From NCBI GenBank assembly GCA_037501455.1, contig CM074862.1, forward strand, positions 55,645,501 to 55,709,500: DNA of 64,000 nt, written 5' to 3'. A program made the position numbers and the translations under genes. Source of the stretch: Lantana camara (Eukaryota > Streptophyta > Magnoliopsida > Lamiales > Verbenaceae). The notes beneath the pieces were generated by a model, which saw only the letters and a program-made list of their open reading frames with translations, had not been told where the DNA came from and ran no database searches. Shown here piece by piece: positions 43,249-54,223 of this stretch (position 1 is its first letter; every line of letters starts with the position of its first letter).

Positions 43249-46073
43249 ATGATGACAATGGAGGGGATGATGGATAGGGGGGTGTTGGATGATATAATCC
43301 AGCGGCTGTTGGACGGCAAAGGAGGGAGACAGGTGCAGCTTTCAGAGGCGGAGATCCGCCAGCTCTGCGTCAACTCTCGCCAAATCTTTCTTTCTGAGCC
43401 AAATCTCCTCCAGCTCCGAGCCCCTGTTAGGATCTGCGGTCTGTTATTTCTTGTACCTTTTCCTTGTCCAATTCACAATAATATATATTCTGGTTTTCAT
43501 GTTTGAAGCTTTTCTTTTCTTTTCTTTTTTGTTTGGGTTTTGGGATAGAAATTTTTGAGGAAATATGTTAGCTATTGGGATTGATGTATTTGGTCTGCTG
43601 GGAGAATCCAATACGGGCTCAAAGAATTATAAGTGGGATTTATGGATATATTTGGTGCAATAAGATTTCTTACATAGTATTAGAATTATGTAATATATCA
43701 AGGAGATGAGTAGTGTTACTACATTAATAATTTAATAGCAAAAAATGATTCGCTTAGCATCTGAAGGTTTTGTGCATAATCTTTCATTGTATTGATATTC
43801 ATGTCGTTTCATGTAAATCGTGTTTGTGATATACTCATCCCTACCCTATCACACAGATTTTAGAATGTGGAAAAGAGGGAGGAAGCTGATGGGGTGGGCG
43901 AAATCCAAGTTTATCCTGTTATCCATGTTTAAATGCAATTATTAATTAGAAATAATTAAAGGGCCTTGAGGGGAACTATGTGTAGATAATACAAATCTTC
44001 CTTCTTTATTTCAAATTACACACACCTACCCTATAACATATCTCCACCTTGCAAGTAACCCCGTTTGGTCATGCGACATAGTTTAACGATATCACTGTTT
44101 AAAACTTAATAAAATCCCTCACTTGCAGCACATGAATGGTTCTCATTCAAGTTTCCAGATCACATTTCTTGCTTTGGTTGAATTTTGTTCTTTAGTTTTG
44201 AAACCAACATGGGAAATTTGTATGTAGGCATTAGTTGTTGCTTTATTGGCCGTTCTTTTTTCCTGTGCTCATAACTTAGATTTGTTTTTTCTTATAGGTG
44301 ACATACACGGACAGTACCAAGACCTATTGAGGGTCTTTGAGTATGGGGGTTACCCCCCTGATGCAAATTACCTCTTTCTAGGGGATTATGTAGATAGAGG
44401 CAAGCAGAGTTTGGAAACAATATGCTTATTATTGGCTTATAAGATAAAGTATCCAGATAAAATATTCCTTTTGAGGGGAAACCATGAAGATGCCAAAATA
44501 AACCGGATATATGGATTTTATGATGAATGTAAGAGGAGATTTAATGTTCGACTCTGGAAGATATTCACCGACTGCTTTAACTGTTTGCCAGTCTGTGCCC
44601 TCATTGATGAAAAGATACTTTGCATGCATGGAGGGCTTTCTCCAGAATTAAAACAATTGGATCAGATAAAAGAGCTTCCTAGGCCCACTGATATTCCAGA
44701 TAATGGTCTTCTATGTGATTTGCTGTGGTCCGACCCTGATCCTAGGATACGGGGTTGGTCTGATAGTGATAGAGGTGTTTCGTGTATCTTTGGGCCAGAT
44801 GCAGTTGCTGAATTCTTGGAAAAAAATGAGTTAGACCTTATTTGTCGGGGTCATCAGGTATGTGTATCTAATTACATGTATAACTATCTTTTTTTGCTTT
44901 GCAGGCTTTTTTTCCTTCATATTTCCTTCTTTTCTTTATCTTTGTAGTTGGCAAGTGGTTTGTGAGCTATATATTTTCTGAACAATGGCGGGCTTGCATA
45001 CTATTGGCCTTTTCATTTGTAGACCTATGCTTATAGATGCTAGAGATGAAATCAATTCTTGCCAAACTACAATGGTTTAAAAAAATTTACCTGAATCTAA
45101 CTAACATATCTCATTTCAGTTTTTCATCCACAAGAAACAAAATTCACTTTTAACTATATATCTTCATTGAAATTCTGACCATTAATAGGACATTGGAATA
45201 TGCGAAACTATATTGGACACATTTATCTGAGAATTTCCTCTCTTGATTGATACCCTGAGTTTCTTTTGTGAAGCCTCCATGCTTTTATCAAACCATCTGC
45301 TTAAAGAAGCTTTAACACATACTGTGTTCTTTGCTGCAGGTGGTGGAGGATGGGTATGAGTTCTTTGCCAAAAGAAGACTTGTGACGATATTTTCTGCTC
45401 CAAATTATGGTGGAGAATTTGACAATGCAGGTGCTCTTTTGAGTGTGGATGAATCATTAGTATGTTCTTTTGAGATACTGAAACCTATGCCAGGAACTTC
45501 AAAGGTGCCTCTAAAAAAGGTATATTTATCTTCTTTTTTTTTTTTTTTTTTTCATCTATTTGTCAAAAAAGCAGTTGTTTGAATTGTCACATTCCGGAGT
45601 TATCACTTTTATATTGGGGATAACTAAACTGACATATCCCGAGGTTCGACACAATTAAACAATTGTCCCTTGATGTTTGAGATATTACAAAATCTTCCCT
45701 TACGTTTGGATGTGTCTGAGAATTTTCACTATATTTGGATTGATGAATTTTGAAGATTTCATCTCTAACTTTTTATGAATCCCCAAAGTCGCCTTTGATA
45801 CTTACTGATCAATAGCTGCCTCTAAACTTTTGACTATAATAGCTTGTGGTAGCCCCAATCTTACAATGCGCTAAGAAAAGTTTTTTTGATTAGATCAAAC
45901 CTTGAGGTATGTCGGTGTAATTATCCATGTAAGAAATGTACATTCATATTTCTGTTGCTTAAAGACATTCTTAGAGAGGTTGGTAATTGGTATATTTGTT
46001 TGACATCTCCTTTACTGCATTCTCTTTTTCTTTGTTTTTGAATTGACAGCCCCCTAAAATTGGAGGTGTCTGA
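43249..46073 (+). CDS. TOPP: Serine/threonine protein phosphatase PP1 catalytic subunit (TOPP family), four exons
   Basis: Exons are 43249-43438, 44298-44857, 45340-45519 and 46050-46073, with GT-AG introns of 859, 482 and 530 bp; the total is 317 codons, the normal PP1 length. PP1 removes phosphate from Ser/Thr of proteins in nucleus and cytoplasm, with two metal ions and targeting partners. Metal and catalytic motifs are present: GDIHGQ (64-69), GDYVDRG (around 93-97), LLRGNHE (around 125), MHGG (His 174), DRG (Arg 222) and RGHQ (His 249). Residues usually Cys in PP1 are replaced: NHED has Asp 128 and SAPNYGGEF has Gly 274. The latter is the loop where microcystin binds covalently in animal PP1. 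CRGHQ replaces the common CRAHQ. The frame is intact with no lesion. I take the first ATG; three more Met codons follow within eight residues. An Asp in NHED is, as I recall, seen in a TOPP8-like subgroup. Confidence 0.93.
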
Positions 46074-47129
46074 TGCATCAAGTGTATAGGAAAGAAGAGA
46101 AAATGATGTGTAAATTGAAGAATGAGCCGAGCATTTTTCAATTAGGACTCCCTTTAGTGTTGGGAGATTTAAGCATGTTTATTTTATTTGAATTTGGGTA
46201 GCTAGGACAAATGCTAATGTGATTTCTAATGTCATTTGTATATCCATTCTGACTATGACGTGGGTTCTTCGATTGTTTGCTCGTGAATGATATGTTTTCT
46301 TATTATTATCATTTTTTTCCATTAGTGTGTGCTCATAAATATAGAGAGTTCATGGCAGGTTTTACAAAGAGATTGTATCGAGAACTATACATTGAAGAAG
46401 GTTAACATGGTTTTTAATCGTTAATAGCAATAGACACCACGATTACATCGATATCGATCTTGCTATCTCAGGAGTATAATTAGCTCACAATTAGAGGGTG
46501 TTTGGCTAAGTTTATTTTGGGATCCTTAAGCTCTCACGTTATATAAATGCTTGCGATATATAAGACGCTGAATCCTGTTTCAGAATATGCTATCAAAATG
46601 TTTGGATAAGAAGTGTTCGGATAAAAATAAAATCAAGGAATTTTATGAGGTTATTATAGGAGCCTAAAATTTGTGTCCCTCAAAGATATCACACATGCAA
46701 ATTAAGCATGTATTAAAAATTAAAAATATATATTTTTATTTCAAATATTAGATATTTAATTGAATGAAATTCCTAAAGTAAAGAATCAATTAATTGATAT
46801 TTTAATATATATTTTAAATATGTTTAAATTTGTAAGGAAAAATAAAATGCAATATTTTCATAACCAAATCACATTTTTTGATTTTGAAAAAATATTATAA
46901 GAATAATTAAGGTAAGAAATCACCTCCGACACAATAAAGATCTTCTATACAAAGTTAAAGACCACAACATGAAGACCAACCAAGAACTATACAACAACAA
47001 AGCAACAAGCAAGGAGGAGAAGTTTGAAAACACTCTCAAAACATTCGAATCGGAGCTCCGGTGTTCTTCGTGAAAGACATTGAATTGAGGCGTCACCCTT
47101 GCGTTTCGGCCTTTCTTCTCAAGTTGATT
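46074..47129 (+). other. 3' UTR and downstream flank of the PP1 gene
   Basis: The 3' UTR probably occupies the first few hundred bases; no polyadenylation site could be fixed. From 46494 the sequence AGGGTGTTTGGCTAAG, followed near 46593 by ATGTTTGGATAAG, has the look of a plant MITE or related repeat, but no matching inverted end or TSD was found. 46910-47129 is unassigned. Confidence 0.45.
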
Positions 47130-47353
47130 TGTGACACCCTGCTTTTTCGTACGTACAGGTTCGTGCCACGTGTATTTATTTAAATTTTATTTTATATTCA
47201 ATTCTTTATTATATGAATTATATGAAAATATTTGAAAATATATGAATTATTTGATTTAAATGTCAAGAATATGCTATAAGTGATATGTGGTATGGATTCT
47301 TATGATTTATGAATTTATGATATGTGAATTTAATCCCCGAGCATGCCAATTTC
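47130..47353 (+). repeat. LTR fragment J (start of a chromovirus-type LTR)
   Basis: TGTGACACCCTGC and the following 200 bp resemble the first part of the LTR of A (shared words GTACAGGTT, CCACGTGT, CCGAGCAT). It is cut off at 47353 by the copia fragment K. Confidence 0.7.
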
Positions 47354-47526
47354 TGTATTACTTCTCAAAGGATATTACAAGATATATATTATGATACAAT
47401 ACAATCCTAAAGATTTACAATTAATATCCTAGAGTAATCTAAGGGAATTATAAATTAAGGGAAATAAAGAATATTTATGTACAACAATAAGTTTCCTAAA
47501 GATGCACAATCCCTATAATTACTCTA

Positions 47527-47548
47527 CCCCCCCCCCCCCCCCCCCCCC
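47527..47548. repeat. 22-C homopolymer (PPT position of K)
   Basis: On the minus strand it is a run of 22 G after CCTCAAGGT, just where the PPT of K should be. Expansion of the PPT or an assembly effect could explain the length. Confidence 0.85.
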
Positions 47549-47589
47549 ACCTTGAGGCGGGTTCAAAACGCAAAGCTTGGTACGAAGAT

Positions 47590-48121
47590 CTTCATATCGT
47601 GGACGGTAAAGAGGTTTCATTAGGATGTCCGCAATTTGATCTCTGGTACCAATATAGTGAAGCTAGAAAGTTCCAGCAGCAACTTTTCCCCGTGCAAAAT
47701 GAACATCAACCTCAATATGTTTGCTTCGATTGTGAACCACCGGATTAGTAGCCATATAAATGGTACTAAGATTATCACAATGAATGGTAGGAGCTCGTGG
47801 TAGTTGTATTCTAAGAAACTGGAGGAGATGCACAAACAAGAGAAGCTCAGAACTTAAACTTGATAAGGCACGATATTCAGCTTCCGAACTTGACTTAGAA
47901 ACAGTGGGCTGATTATGGGAATGCCAAGAGATGAGATTCGATCCAAAATAAATAGCGTATCTTGTGGTGGAACGACGAGTGTCGGGGCAACCGGTCCAAT
48001 CAACATCACAAAAACCAGTCAAGGTAAAACTGGAACAAGGGCTGAAAGAAGTACCAAGTTCCAGAGTACATTTAATGTATCAAAGAATCCGTTTGGCTGC
48101 AAGAAGATGACTGGTACAAGG
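47590..48121 (-). pseudogene. Copia RNase H fragment of element K
   Basis: The minus strand shows HLLAAKRIL, a stop, YIKCTLELG, then GFCDVDWTGCPDTRRSTT, SKSSSEAEYRALSSL, HCDNLSTIYMATNPV, HNRSKHIEVDVHF, a stop, and YIGTRDQIADILMKPL. These are the diagnostic blocks of copia RNase H, with the acidic residues (CDVDW, SEAEYRAL, HCDN) present. Two stops interrupt the frame. In an active element the domain degrades the RNA of the RNA/DNA hybrid. Confidence 0.88.
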
Positions 48122-48309
48122 TGTAACACCCAACTTTTTCGTACGTACAGGTATGATGTCACGAGTGGGTTTAGGCCGAGTGTTATGTGATTTAATTCTG
48201 TTTTAATTGCTAAGTGACTGTTTAACTTAATAATTTCGTGTTCTAATTGCTATTGTGTGAGCTATATGACTTAAGTGATTATGTTGCTTAAACTCGTTGT
48301 AATATGTCT
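48122..48309 (+). repeat. LTR fragment I
   Basis: It starts TGTAACACCCAACTTTTTCG, similar to the start of LTR J, and is broken at 48310 by the minus-strand LTR of H. The rest would be beyond H, off-window. Confidence 0.65.
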
Positions 48310-50045
48310 TGTAGCACCCGAGCGCAAGGTACCACATCCCCCACACCGAGACCCGACCCGCATATAAAATGGATAATCCATACACGAGCTAAATCACGGC
48401 GAACGGGGACATACACACACGCTACACTAGGCGGGACTAACCCTTGAACCATAAAATGTAAAGATAACAAGAAATCAGAGTAGAACTAACAAAGCGGAAG
48501 CATTAATTAACATATAACATTTACATTGAGCAATTAAGCTCCAAAATCGAATATTTACAATGCTAGCATGCCATCACGGCCAATCATGTACGCTCAAGTC
48601 ATAATCAATACATAAGAGTCATAAATAAACTAGTATGAGTGCGTGTAAAACCCAAAATAAAGAGCTAGAGACAAATGCAAGACACACCGACTCGAATTCC
48701 CGCCTAGCTCCACTTAACTGCACAAAACAACTGAAAACAATCCGGGTTCAGTCTAAAGGAGACTGATGGGTATAAAAGACAAGGCATAATATATAGATAC
48801 AACGAAATTTAAACATATCCATGCATGTTATAATCCCGAAAGAGGTTTTGGAGCAATTTCCCAACTGGGTAAAACAAGAAGTCATCCAATAGGATTATAA
48901 CTCTCATATTCATTCAATCAATGGTTATACGTGAGCCCGACAAGAAGGCTAAGTCTCCAACCTCCACCTCGTGTAATCATTTAAATGTGAATTTGGTGTT
49001 CATGCATTAATTCTTTCGTGCTCAATCAATCGATCAATCATAATCTTTCGGTCATTCATAATCATTCAAGTAATTCCCTTTTTCCTCTGGGCGGTGGACA
49101 GGTTTGCAAGGCCTGGCCACCTCAATCATTGGCTAGTGGGTTTTCATGAGTTCCCCAAAGGCACTCAGCTTCCTTTCCTCGCTAATCTCCTAACGAGTTC
49201 CGGACTCTGTGGTTTGGTGGAACTAGTGCACGGGTTCACCGTCAGCTCAAGCTTCCCCGGATAGCCACGTACACTAAGTCCCTGGGCCCCATTCCGTGCA
49301 ATCATTCAAGTCTCGCCAAAACGTTTAGGTAGGGTGTTCATTAAAGAAAAAGGCTTAACGTTAAAATCATAGACTCTTTGAGAGACTCGATATATATAAA
49401 ATAGTTTGGCTTAAAACGTTACACATTGGGAATATATCGGTTCATTTATCTAAGTAGAAGAGAAACCCACCTTGAAAGACAAAAAGAAACACCAAGAGCC
49501 TCACTGCTCGCCCTCGTCTCCACCTAGACCCGAATATGTGCAAAGAAAGTGAAGTGAGACTCAAATGACCACATAAGACGCTCGGCAACGTGATGAATAG
49601 GACATGAATGCATAAGAGATAATATTATGTCATGAAAACGTTCATGTGAACGATTAATACCTTGAAAGCATATAAACAAGCCATTCATTCGTTATAAGAA
49701 GCGTTCATATTTATTCGAGTTCATAACTTCCATATTTCTTACCAAATCAATCCAAGAATTTCAAATAACGATCATAACATATACTTTAACACATTTACAA
49801 TTCATACAAGTTATAAAGGAAGGTAAAACTTATCATTTAGGGCTTAAATATGCATGCAAGCACTTGGAGCATTGAAAACACGTTAGAGCATAACTCGTAA
49901 AATAATCCACGAAAAATCATGAAACTTCATAACACATAAGATAACACATTATATGACATGTTAATGAAGTGTATAGACTGGAAACAAGTTGAGAAAGCCA
50001 TGAAAATTATGTTACATTTTCGAATTTCGTGCATGCATGGGTGAG
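48310..50045 (-). repeat. 3' LTR remnant of H
   Basis: TGTAGCACCCGAGCGCAAGG at 48310 matches the 5' LTR at 62946. It remains alignable to the window end (49345-49355 versus 63973-64000). The hairpin TCAGTCT/AGACTGA is at 48748-48766 and the conserved GC-rich block at about 49078-49290. It lacks the TGTAACGCCCC start because of the deletion near 50045. Confidence 0.8.
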
Positions 50046-50452
50046 GTAATTGCTCGTTCCACGAACTCAGAAAATCCAATGCACATGATCTCAATATATC
50101 CTCCAAATATTTAATTAACCTTTCTGACTGCCCGTCTGTCTGAAGGTGGAAAGCTATGCTGAATTGAAGCCTTGTTCCCAAATTTCTTTGTAACTCTTGC
50201 CAAAATCTCGAAGTGAATCTTGGGTCCCGGTCTGATACGATACTTACCAGCACTCCATGAAGATGAACAATCTCATCACAATATTTCATAGCAAGCTTGG
50301 TCACTTTATCAGACATCCGGATAGCAAGAAAATGTGCCGACTTTGTCAACCGATCCACGATCACCCAAATTCCATCAAGACCACCTCTCACCCTTGGAAG
50401 ACCCGAAACAAAATCCATTGCCACTTGTTGCCATTTCCATTCCGGGATAGGT
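50046..50452 (-). pseudogene. Integrase catalytic core of H, truncated
   Basis: The minus strand continues the integrase after the G insertion: PEWKWQQVAMDFVSGLP, IWVIVDRLTKSAHFL, VSIVSDRDPRFTSRFW, HLQTDGQSERLIKYLED. The D, D, E residues of the catalytic triad are all present. After SSWNEQLP (about 50046) similarity ends abruptly and LTR sequence begins. Integrase inserts the DNA copy into the genome; the missing C-terminus and the split by G make this inactive. Confidence 0.9.
50448..50452. other. Target-site duplication of G, left copy (TAGGT)
   Basis: TAGGT recurs at 59328-59332. It duplicates codons of H's integrase. Confidence 0.94.
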
Positions 50453-50890
50453 TGTAGCACCCCGGACACGTGGAGGTACCACACCCCCGCACAATAGGCC
50501 GATCCACATACGAAATGGACAATCCGTACATGAACTAACCTATAGCGAACGGGTGACAAAGAAAAGAAAAGACGAGCCAGGCGGGACTAAACCCCAAAGC
50601 AATACAAAACCAATGCATAACAATTAAAAGCGGAAGCATTATTTCATATATACATATAGGTACCATATTTATCAGATAGATACGTATAGATACCAAACTA
50701 ATTATCAATACATTATCATCTCTTACTAACTTATACAAGATCAAGTATTCAGAACGTGATAACAACGGTCAAAACATGAGAAGTAGTAAAATATATACAT
50801 GATGGTGCACTGCTAGACTCGTGACGATGCAAGACTGGACCAGACTCCCACCTAGCACGACCGGCTCTCAAGTACCTGAAAGGTGAAGTA

Positions 50891-50909
50891 TCAGTCTACC
50901 GAAGACTGA
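50891..50909 (-). promoter_or_regulatory. LTR hairpin TCAGTCT/AGACTGA (G)
   Basis: Seven-base perfect arms around ACCGA; the second copy is at 57135-57153 in the other LTR. It has the longest arms among the hairpins seen, equal to those in the left LTR of H. Confidence 0.6.
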
Positions 50910-51951
50910 GTGAGGGGCATAAATATATATTAGCGCAATCACATGCAAGTTATAACCTCGGGTAAGGTTTTATAATTAAAACATTATACGTACACAATAA
51001 TAGAGAACTCGCCCGAGATTACAACTATCAATATTAATTACTGGATCATTTCATGCAATCAATCAATACGTGGCCCCGGCGAGTGAGGGCGGTCTCCAAC
51101 CTTACTCCAAATGTACATGAACATGCTTGCTTGTTTAATATTCAATAGGTGATCATGCACTTCATTTATCGTGCAATCGTGCGATAGTGTAATCATATAT
51201 CACGTTCATGAAATGGAAATCATGCAATAACCCGAGGCGCATCCGTGGTGCCGGACTCGTCCCCAGTCTCCTTTTTCCTCCGGTTTGATGAAGGGATTGC
51301 AAGGCCCCAACATCCAATCTCATTGAGCAGAGGGTACATGAATCCCTAAGCCCGGAGCTCCTTCCTCCACTAACCTCCTAGTGGATTCAGGGGTGACCCC
51401 TAGTGTGGTGAGGATAGCGCCAGAGTTACCCGTCAGCCCTTGCTTTCCCGGTTGGCTCCAGTCACTACCCTCGGGCCCAAATGTATCGGTCATGCTACTC
51501 GCCTAAACATGCATGAAACAATACCTGACTTGCTTGCTGGCTTGCTTGAACATAACTTGAAATGATCAATGATTTATAGAAAGTATAACTATAGATACCT
51601 TTTTGGCCAAAATATCACATAAAGGGTATACAGGTTCTATGTAACTAGCAATTAAACCTCACCTATACTGACAAAGACAAGTAGGCACGGCCTACGGGGC
51701 TTGCTCCTCGTCCCTACGAAGCTGGTCTGTGCAAAATAGACGTGTACACGTGAGACTTGACTCTAAAATGGACCAAATATGACGAACGGCGTAAATGCAA
51801 CGAGATGACGAGGCAAAGGCAATGTGGCATGATAACTTGTTATTTCACATCATATTAGTACATATTAAAGCAAATCGGGGTCAAGGAAGTCGTTGGATCG
51901 AGGGGCTAAAATTGTAATTTTATGCAGTCACATTTGTTCTGTCAGCGAGGT

Positions 51952-52178
51952 GGGAACGGCCGTTCCGGACCCCTTTGTAAAATGGGAACGGTCGTTCCCA
52001 TAACCCCAAACTCGCGCCCACGATTTCCCATTTTAGAAACGCGCCTTAGCTGGGAACGGCCCTTCCGGCGCAAGGCCAACATGGGAACGGCCGTTCCCAT
52101 GCTCGGCCAGCTTGTTTTAGTTTAAAAGAGGGGAACGCCCGTTCCCTCAATGCCTTGAGGCTGGGAACGGTCGTTCCC
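51952..52178. repeat. Palindrome cluster in the 3' LTR of G
   Basis: Six GGGAACG...CGTTCCC inverted repeats: 51952-51967, 51982-52001 (9-base arms), an imperfect one at 52052-52067, 52080-52101 (CATGGGAACGG/CCGTTCCCATG, 11-base arms), 52131-52146 and 52163-52178. The core differs from the GACACG core of E, D and M, but number, spacing and place in the LTR are alike. Confidence 0.85.
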
Positions 52179-52780
52179 TGTTTCTGCAACTTACAGAAAC
52201 AGAGCAAAACCGGGGAGGGCTACGGGAATGCATAACAACAACACCAAAATTCCATTTTCAATCAACCAAGTTATGTTTTTCTGGAAATATGATGCATACA
52301 CACTTAAAAGACAATGATATATCATTTAACCACATAAATCATGAAGTTTCATCAAGTAATCAAGGTTTCCAACTCAAGTTCATATTGATCATTCAAGCTT
52401 GATTTTCCATTAAATTCATGCACAAATCATGCCATAATTCATGATATAACCACATAATCATGCTTCCAACTTCAATTAACTCATCTAATATATAATTCCT
52501 AAACCCTAGCTCAATCAAATATGCTCAAGAATCAAGAGTTCATGCACAACCAACCTTGAAATAAAAGAAATGGATGAAGAAGATGAAGATGGATGATTTG
52601 GAGCGTAAAAGCTTGGAGCTTCTTGAGCAAACTTGATGGTGATGATAAAATCTCTTCTTCCCTTTTCTTCTTGAAGAACCGAGCAAGCAAGGAGCAATAT
52701 GTTGGTGATTTTTGGGATAAAAATGATTGAAGAAGCTTGGGGAAGCTACGTATGTGAATCACCATCCTTGATTTAAGTGA

Positions 52781-52790
52781 AATGTATAAA
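52781..52790 (-). promoter_or_regulatory. TATA-like box in the 3' LTR of G
   Basis: TTTATACATT on the minus strand, about 300 bp inside the LTR start; the same site is at 59025-59034. Confidence 0.35.
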
Positions 52791-53083
52791 CTGCACTTTA
52801 GTCCCTCAACTCTTTAAGTCATGCAACTAAGGATGGAAAGCTTTGGGAATTGATCAATTGAGTCCTTAAAAGGTTATGCAATTTGGTTCCTAAATTTAAA
52901 ATAATGAACATATGGGCAAGTTAACAATTAAATCCTTTTCGGTAATTATCTCACGAAATAAACATTTTCAAGTTATGAGATAAATTATAAGTTTAGTATG
53001 AATTTCATGAAAGTATTATAAAATATAATTTATAAAATTATTTTAGACATAAAATATTAATAAATGAAAATCGGGGCGTTACA

Positions 53084-53104
53084 ACTCTCCCCCCCTTAAA
53101 AGGA
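53084..53104 (-). other. Polypurine tract of G
   Basis: The minus strand reads TTTTAAGGGGGGGGAGAGT directly before the LTR, very similar to the PPT of A. Confidence 0.9.
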
Positions 53105-53466
53105 GCTGGTCCCCAGGTCCACTGTCAAGTTTTAAAACGACGCAAAATTTATAAGAGAACCCCGTCTCTTGAATAAGGAATGAAAGAGCTCCGTCTTTCA
53201 CAAGAAGTGAGAAACCCCGTTTCCCAACAAGGAGTGAGAGAGCCCCGTCTCTCAACAGGAAAGGAGAGAGCCCCGTCTCTCACAAGCACTGAAGTAGTTC
53301 AAGGAGTAGATAGCAAAAATAATGGCGTGAATGTTGCATAGACAAATAGAATCATATTAATATCATAGATATCACATAGAGAAATAAAAATCATTTAATC
53401 ACATATTTATCACTCATAATTAACTAATTTGCAATGCGCAAGAAATTAAATACACTAACAAAAAGA
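53105..53466 (-). other. 3' noncoding part of G with short repeats
   Basis: Between gag and PPT. It contains four copies of a roughly 30-bp repeat with CCCCGTCTCT (53160-53290), reading GAGAG(A/C)CCCCGTCTC-like. No coding is seen. Confidence 0.6.
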
Positions 53467-54223
53467 TCAGTGATGCACGTGGTATGCATGGTTAAAGGTA
53501 CCGTTCACCGTTGGTTGTATCATGTATATAATTGGTACCTTCCCGTGCTCGCGCTGGTAATCTTCCACCCCGAGAGATTTCCCTCGTAGCCTTGAGCAAG
53601 TGTCGATGTGATGCTCGTCACTCCCACAGTAGAGACATAATCCCAACCGTTTCCTACAGCCATCATAAGTGTGGTTATCACGTCCACAATAACTGCAAAG
53701 AAGTTTCCCAGAAGATGTTGTTGAAACTGGGTTACACGAAGTTCCCGAACTCGGTCCAAGTGATTGCTTCTTTTTCTTGCGAGATCTTTCCTGAGGTGCT
53801 GGGGTATGGTAAGAGATAGGTCGCTTTCCTTTGCTAGAAAGTTGTCCCGACTTCGAACCTGAAGCCTGCCTGGGGGTGAGGATTAGACCTTCTTGCCTCC
53901 AACGAGGTGGTGCCTCGGACCTTTTCTTGGGAGCCACTCGGAGTTAGTTCTCACACTCTTTTGATTTTCTTGAGTTGTGACCCGGTGGAATCCTTGTTTC
54001 CTTCAAAGGGTCTTGAGGATGATTGGTCCTGAAATTCCCTAAATGCCATCGAAATTTGGCCCGGCTGTGTTGATAAGACTTGTGGCGCTGAGGAAACATA
54101 CTCTTTTATCTTCTGATCCACTAAACGAACCAAAGACTCGAAAAACTCCTGTGGCTGGACCGGAGGGGGTAAATGTGGAGAAACTCTAGGCACTTGTTCC
54201 GTATAAGGGCGATCTTGCGACAT
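53467..54223 (-). pseudogene. Shortened gag of element G
   Basis: ATG at 54223 (MSQDRPYTEQVPRVSPHLPP) gives a proline-rich N-terminus and an FFESLVRLVDQKIKEYV helix, ending at a stop at 53951-53953. A second part in another frame (53937-53467) is basic and carries two intact CCHC knuckles, CSYCGRDNHTYDGC and CLYCGSDEHHIDTC. The central capsid domain (blocks such as FVREF, RRLREF and INEF seen in A and H) is missing between them, and a frameshift separates the parts. The zinc knuckles and N-terminus remain, so what survives is RNA-binding rather than capsid-forming sequence. Confidence 0.8.

Larger units (their letters stand above)
47354..48121 (-). mobile_element. Element K: 3' end of a Ty1/copia element
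   Basis: Minus strand. Reading down from 48121: the end of RT, RNase H, a G-rich PPT (22 G) and a short LTR of about 170 bp ending TAATACA at 47354. It sits in LTR J, and its upstream side is cut by LTR fragment I. Confidence 0.75.
50453..53083 (-). repeat. 3' LTR of G (2631 bp)
   Basis: Plus-strand borders are TGTAGCACCCCGG and GGGGCGTTACA. The hairpin TCAGTCT/AGACTGA is at 50891-50909, the conserved GC-rich block at about 51268-51480, the palindrome cluster at 51952-52178 and a TATA-like TTTATACATT on the minus strand at 52781-52790. Confidence 0.94.

Noticed and set aside
46494..46690. MITE beginning AGGGTGTTTGGCTAAG
   Set aside because: No matching inverted end or target duplication found; kept only as a remark on the flank.
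51952..52178. Spaced palindromes considered as a CRISPR-like array
   Set aside because: Repeats are about 16-22 bp, not identical, with related flanks and no cas genes, in plant LTRs.
53532..53819. Plus-strand frame opposite the zinc-knuckle gag of G
   Set aside because: It is antisense to a clear CCHC gag; no domain on the plus strand.
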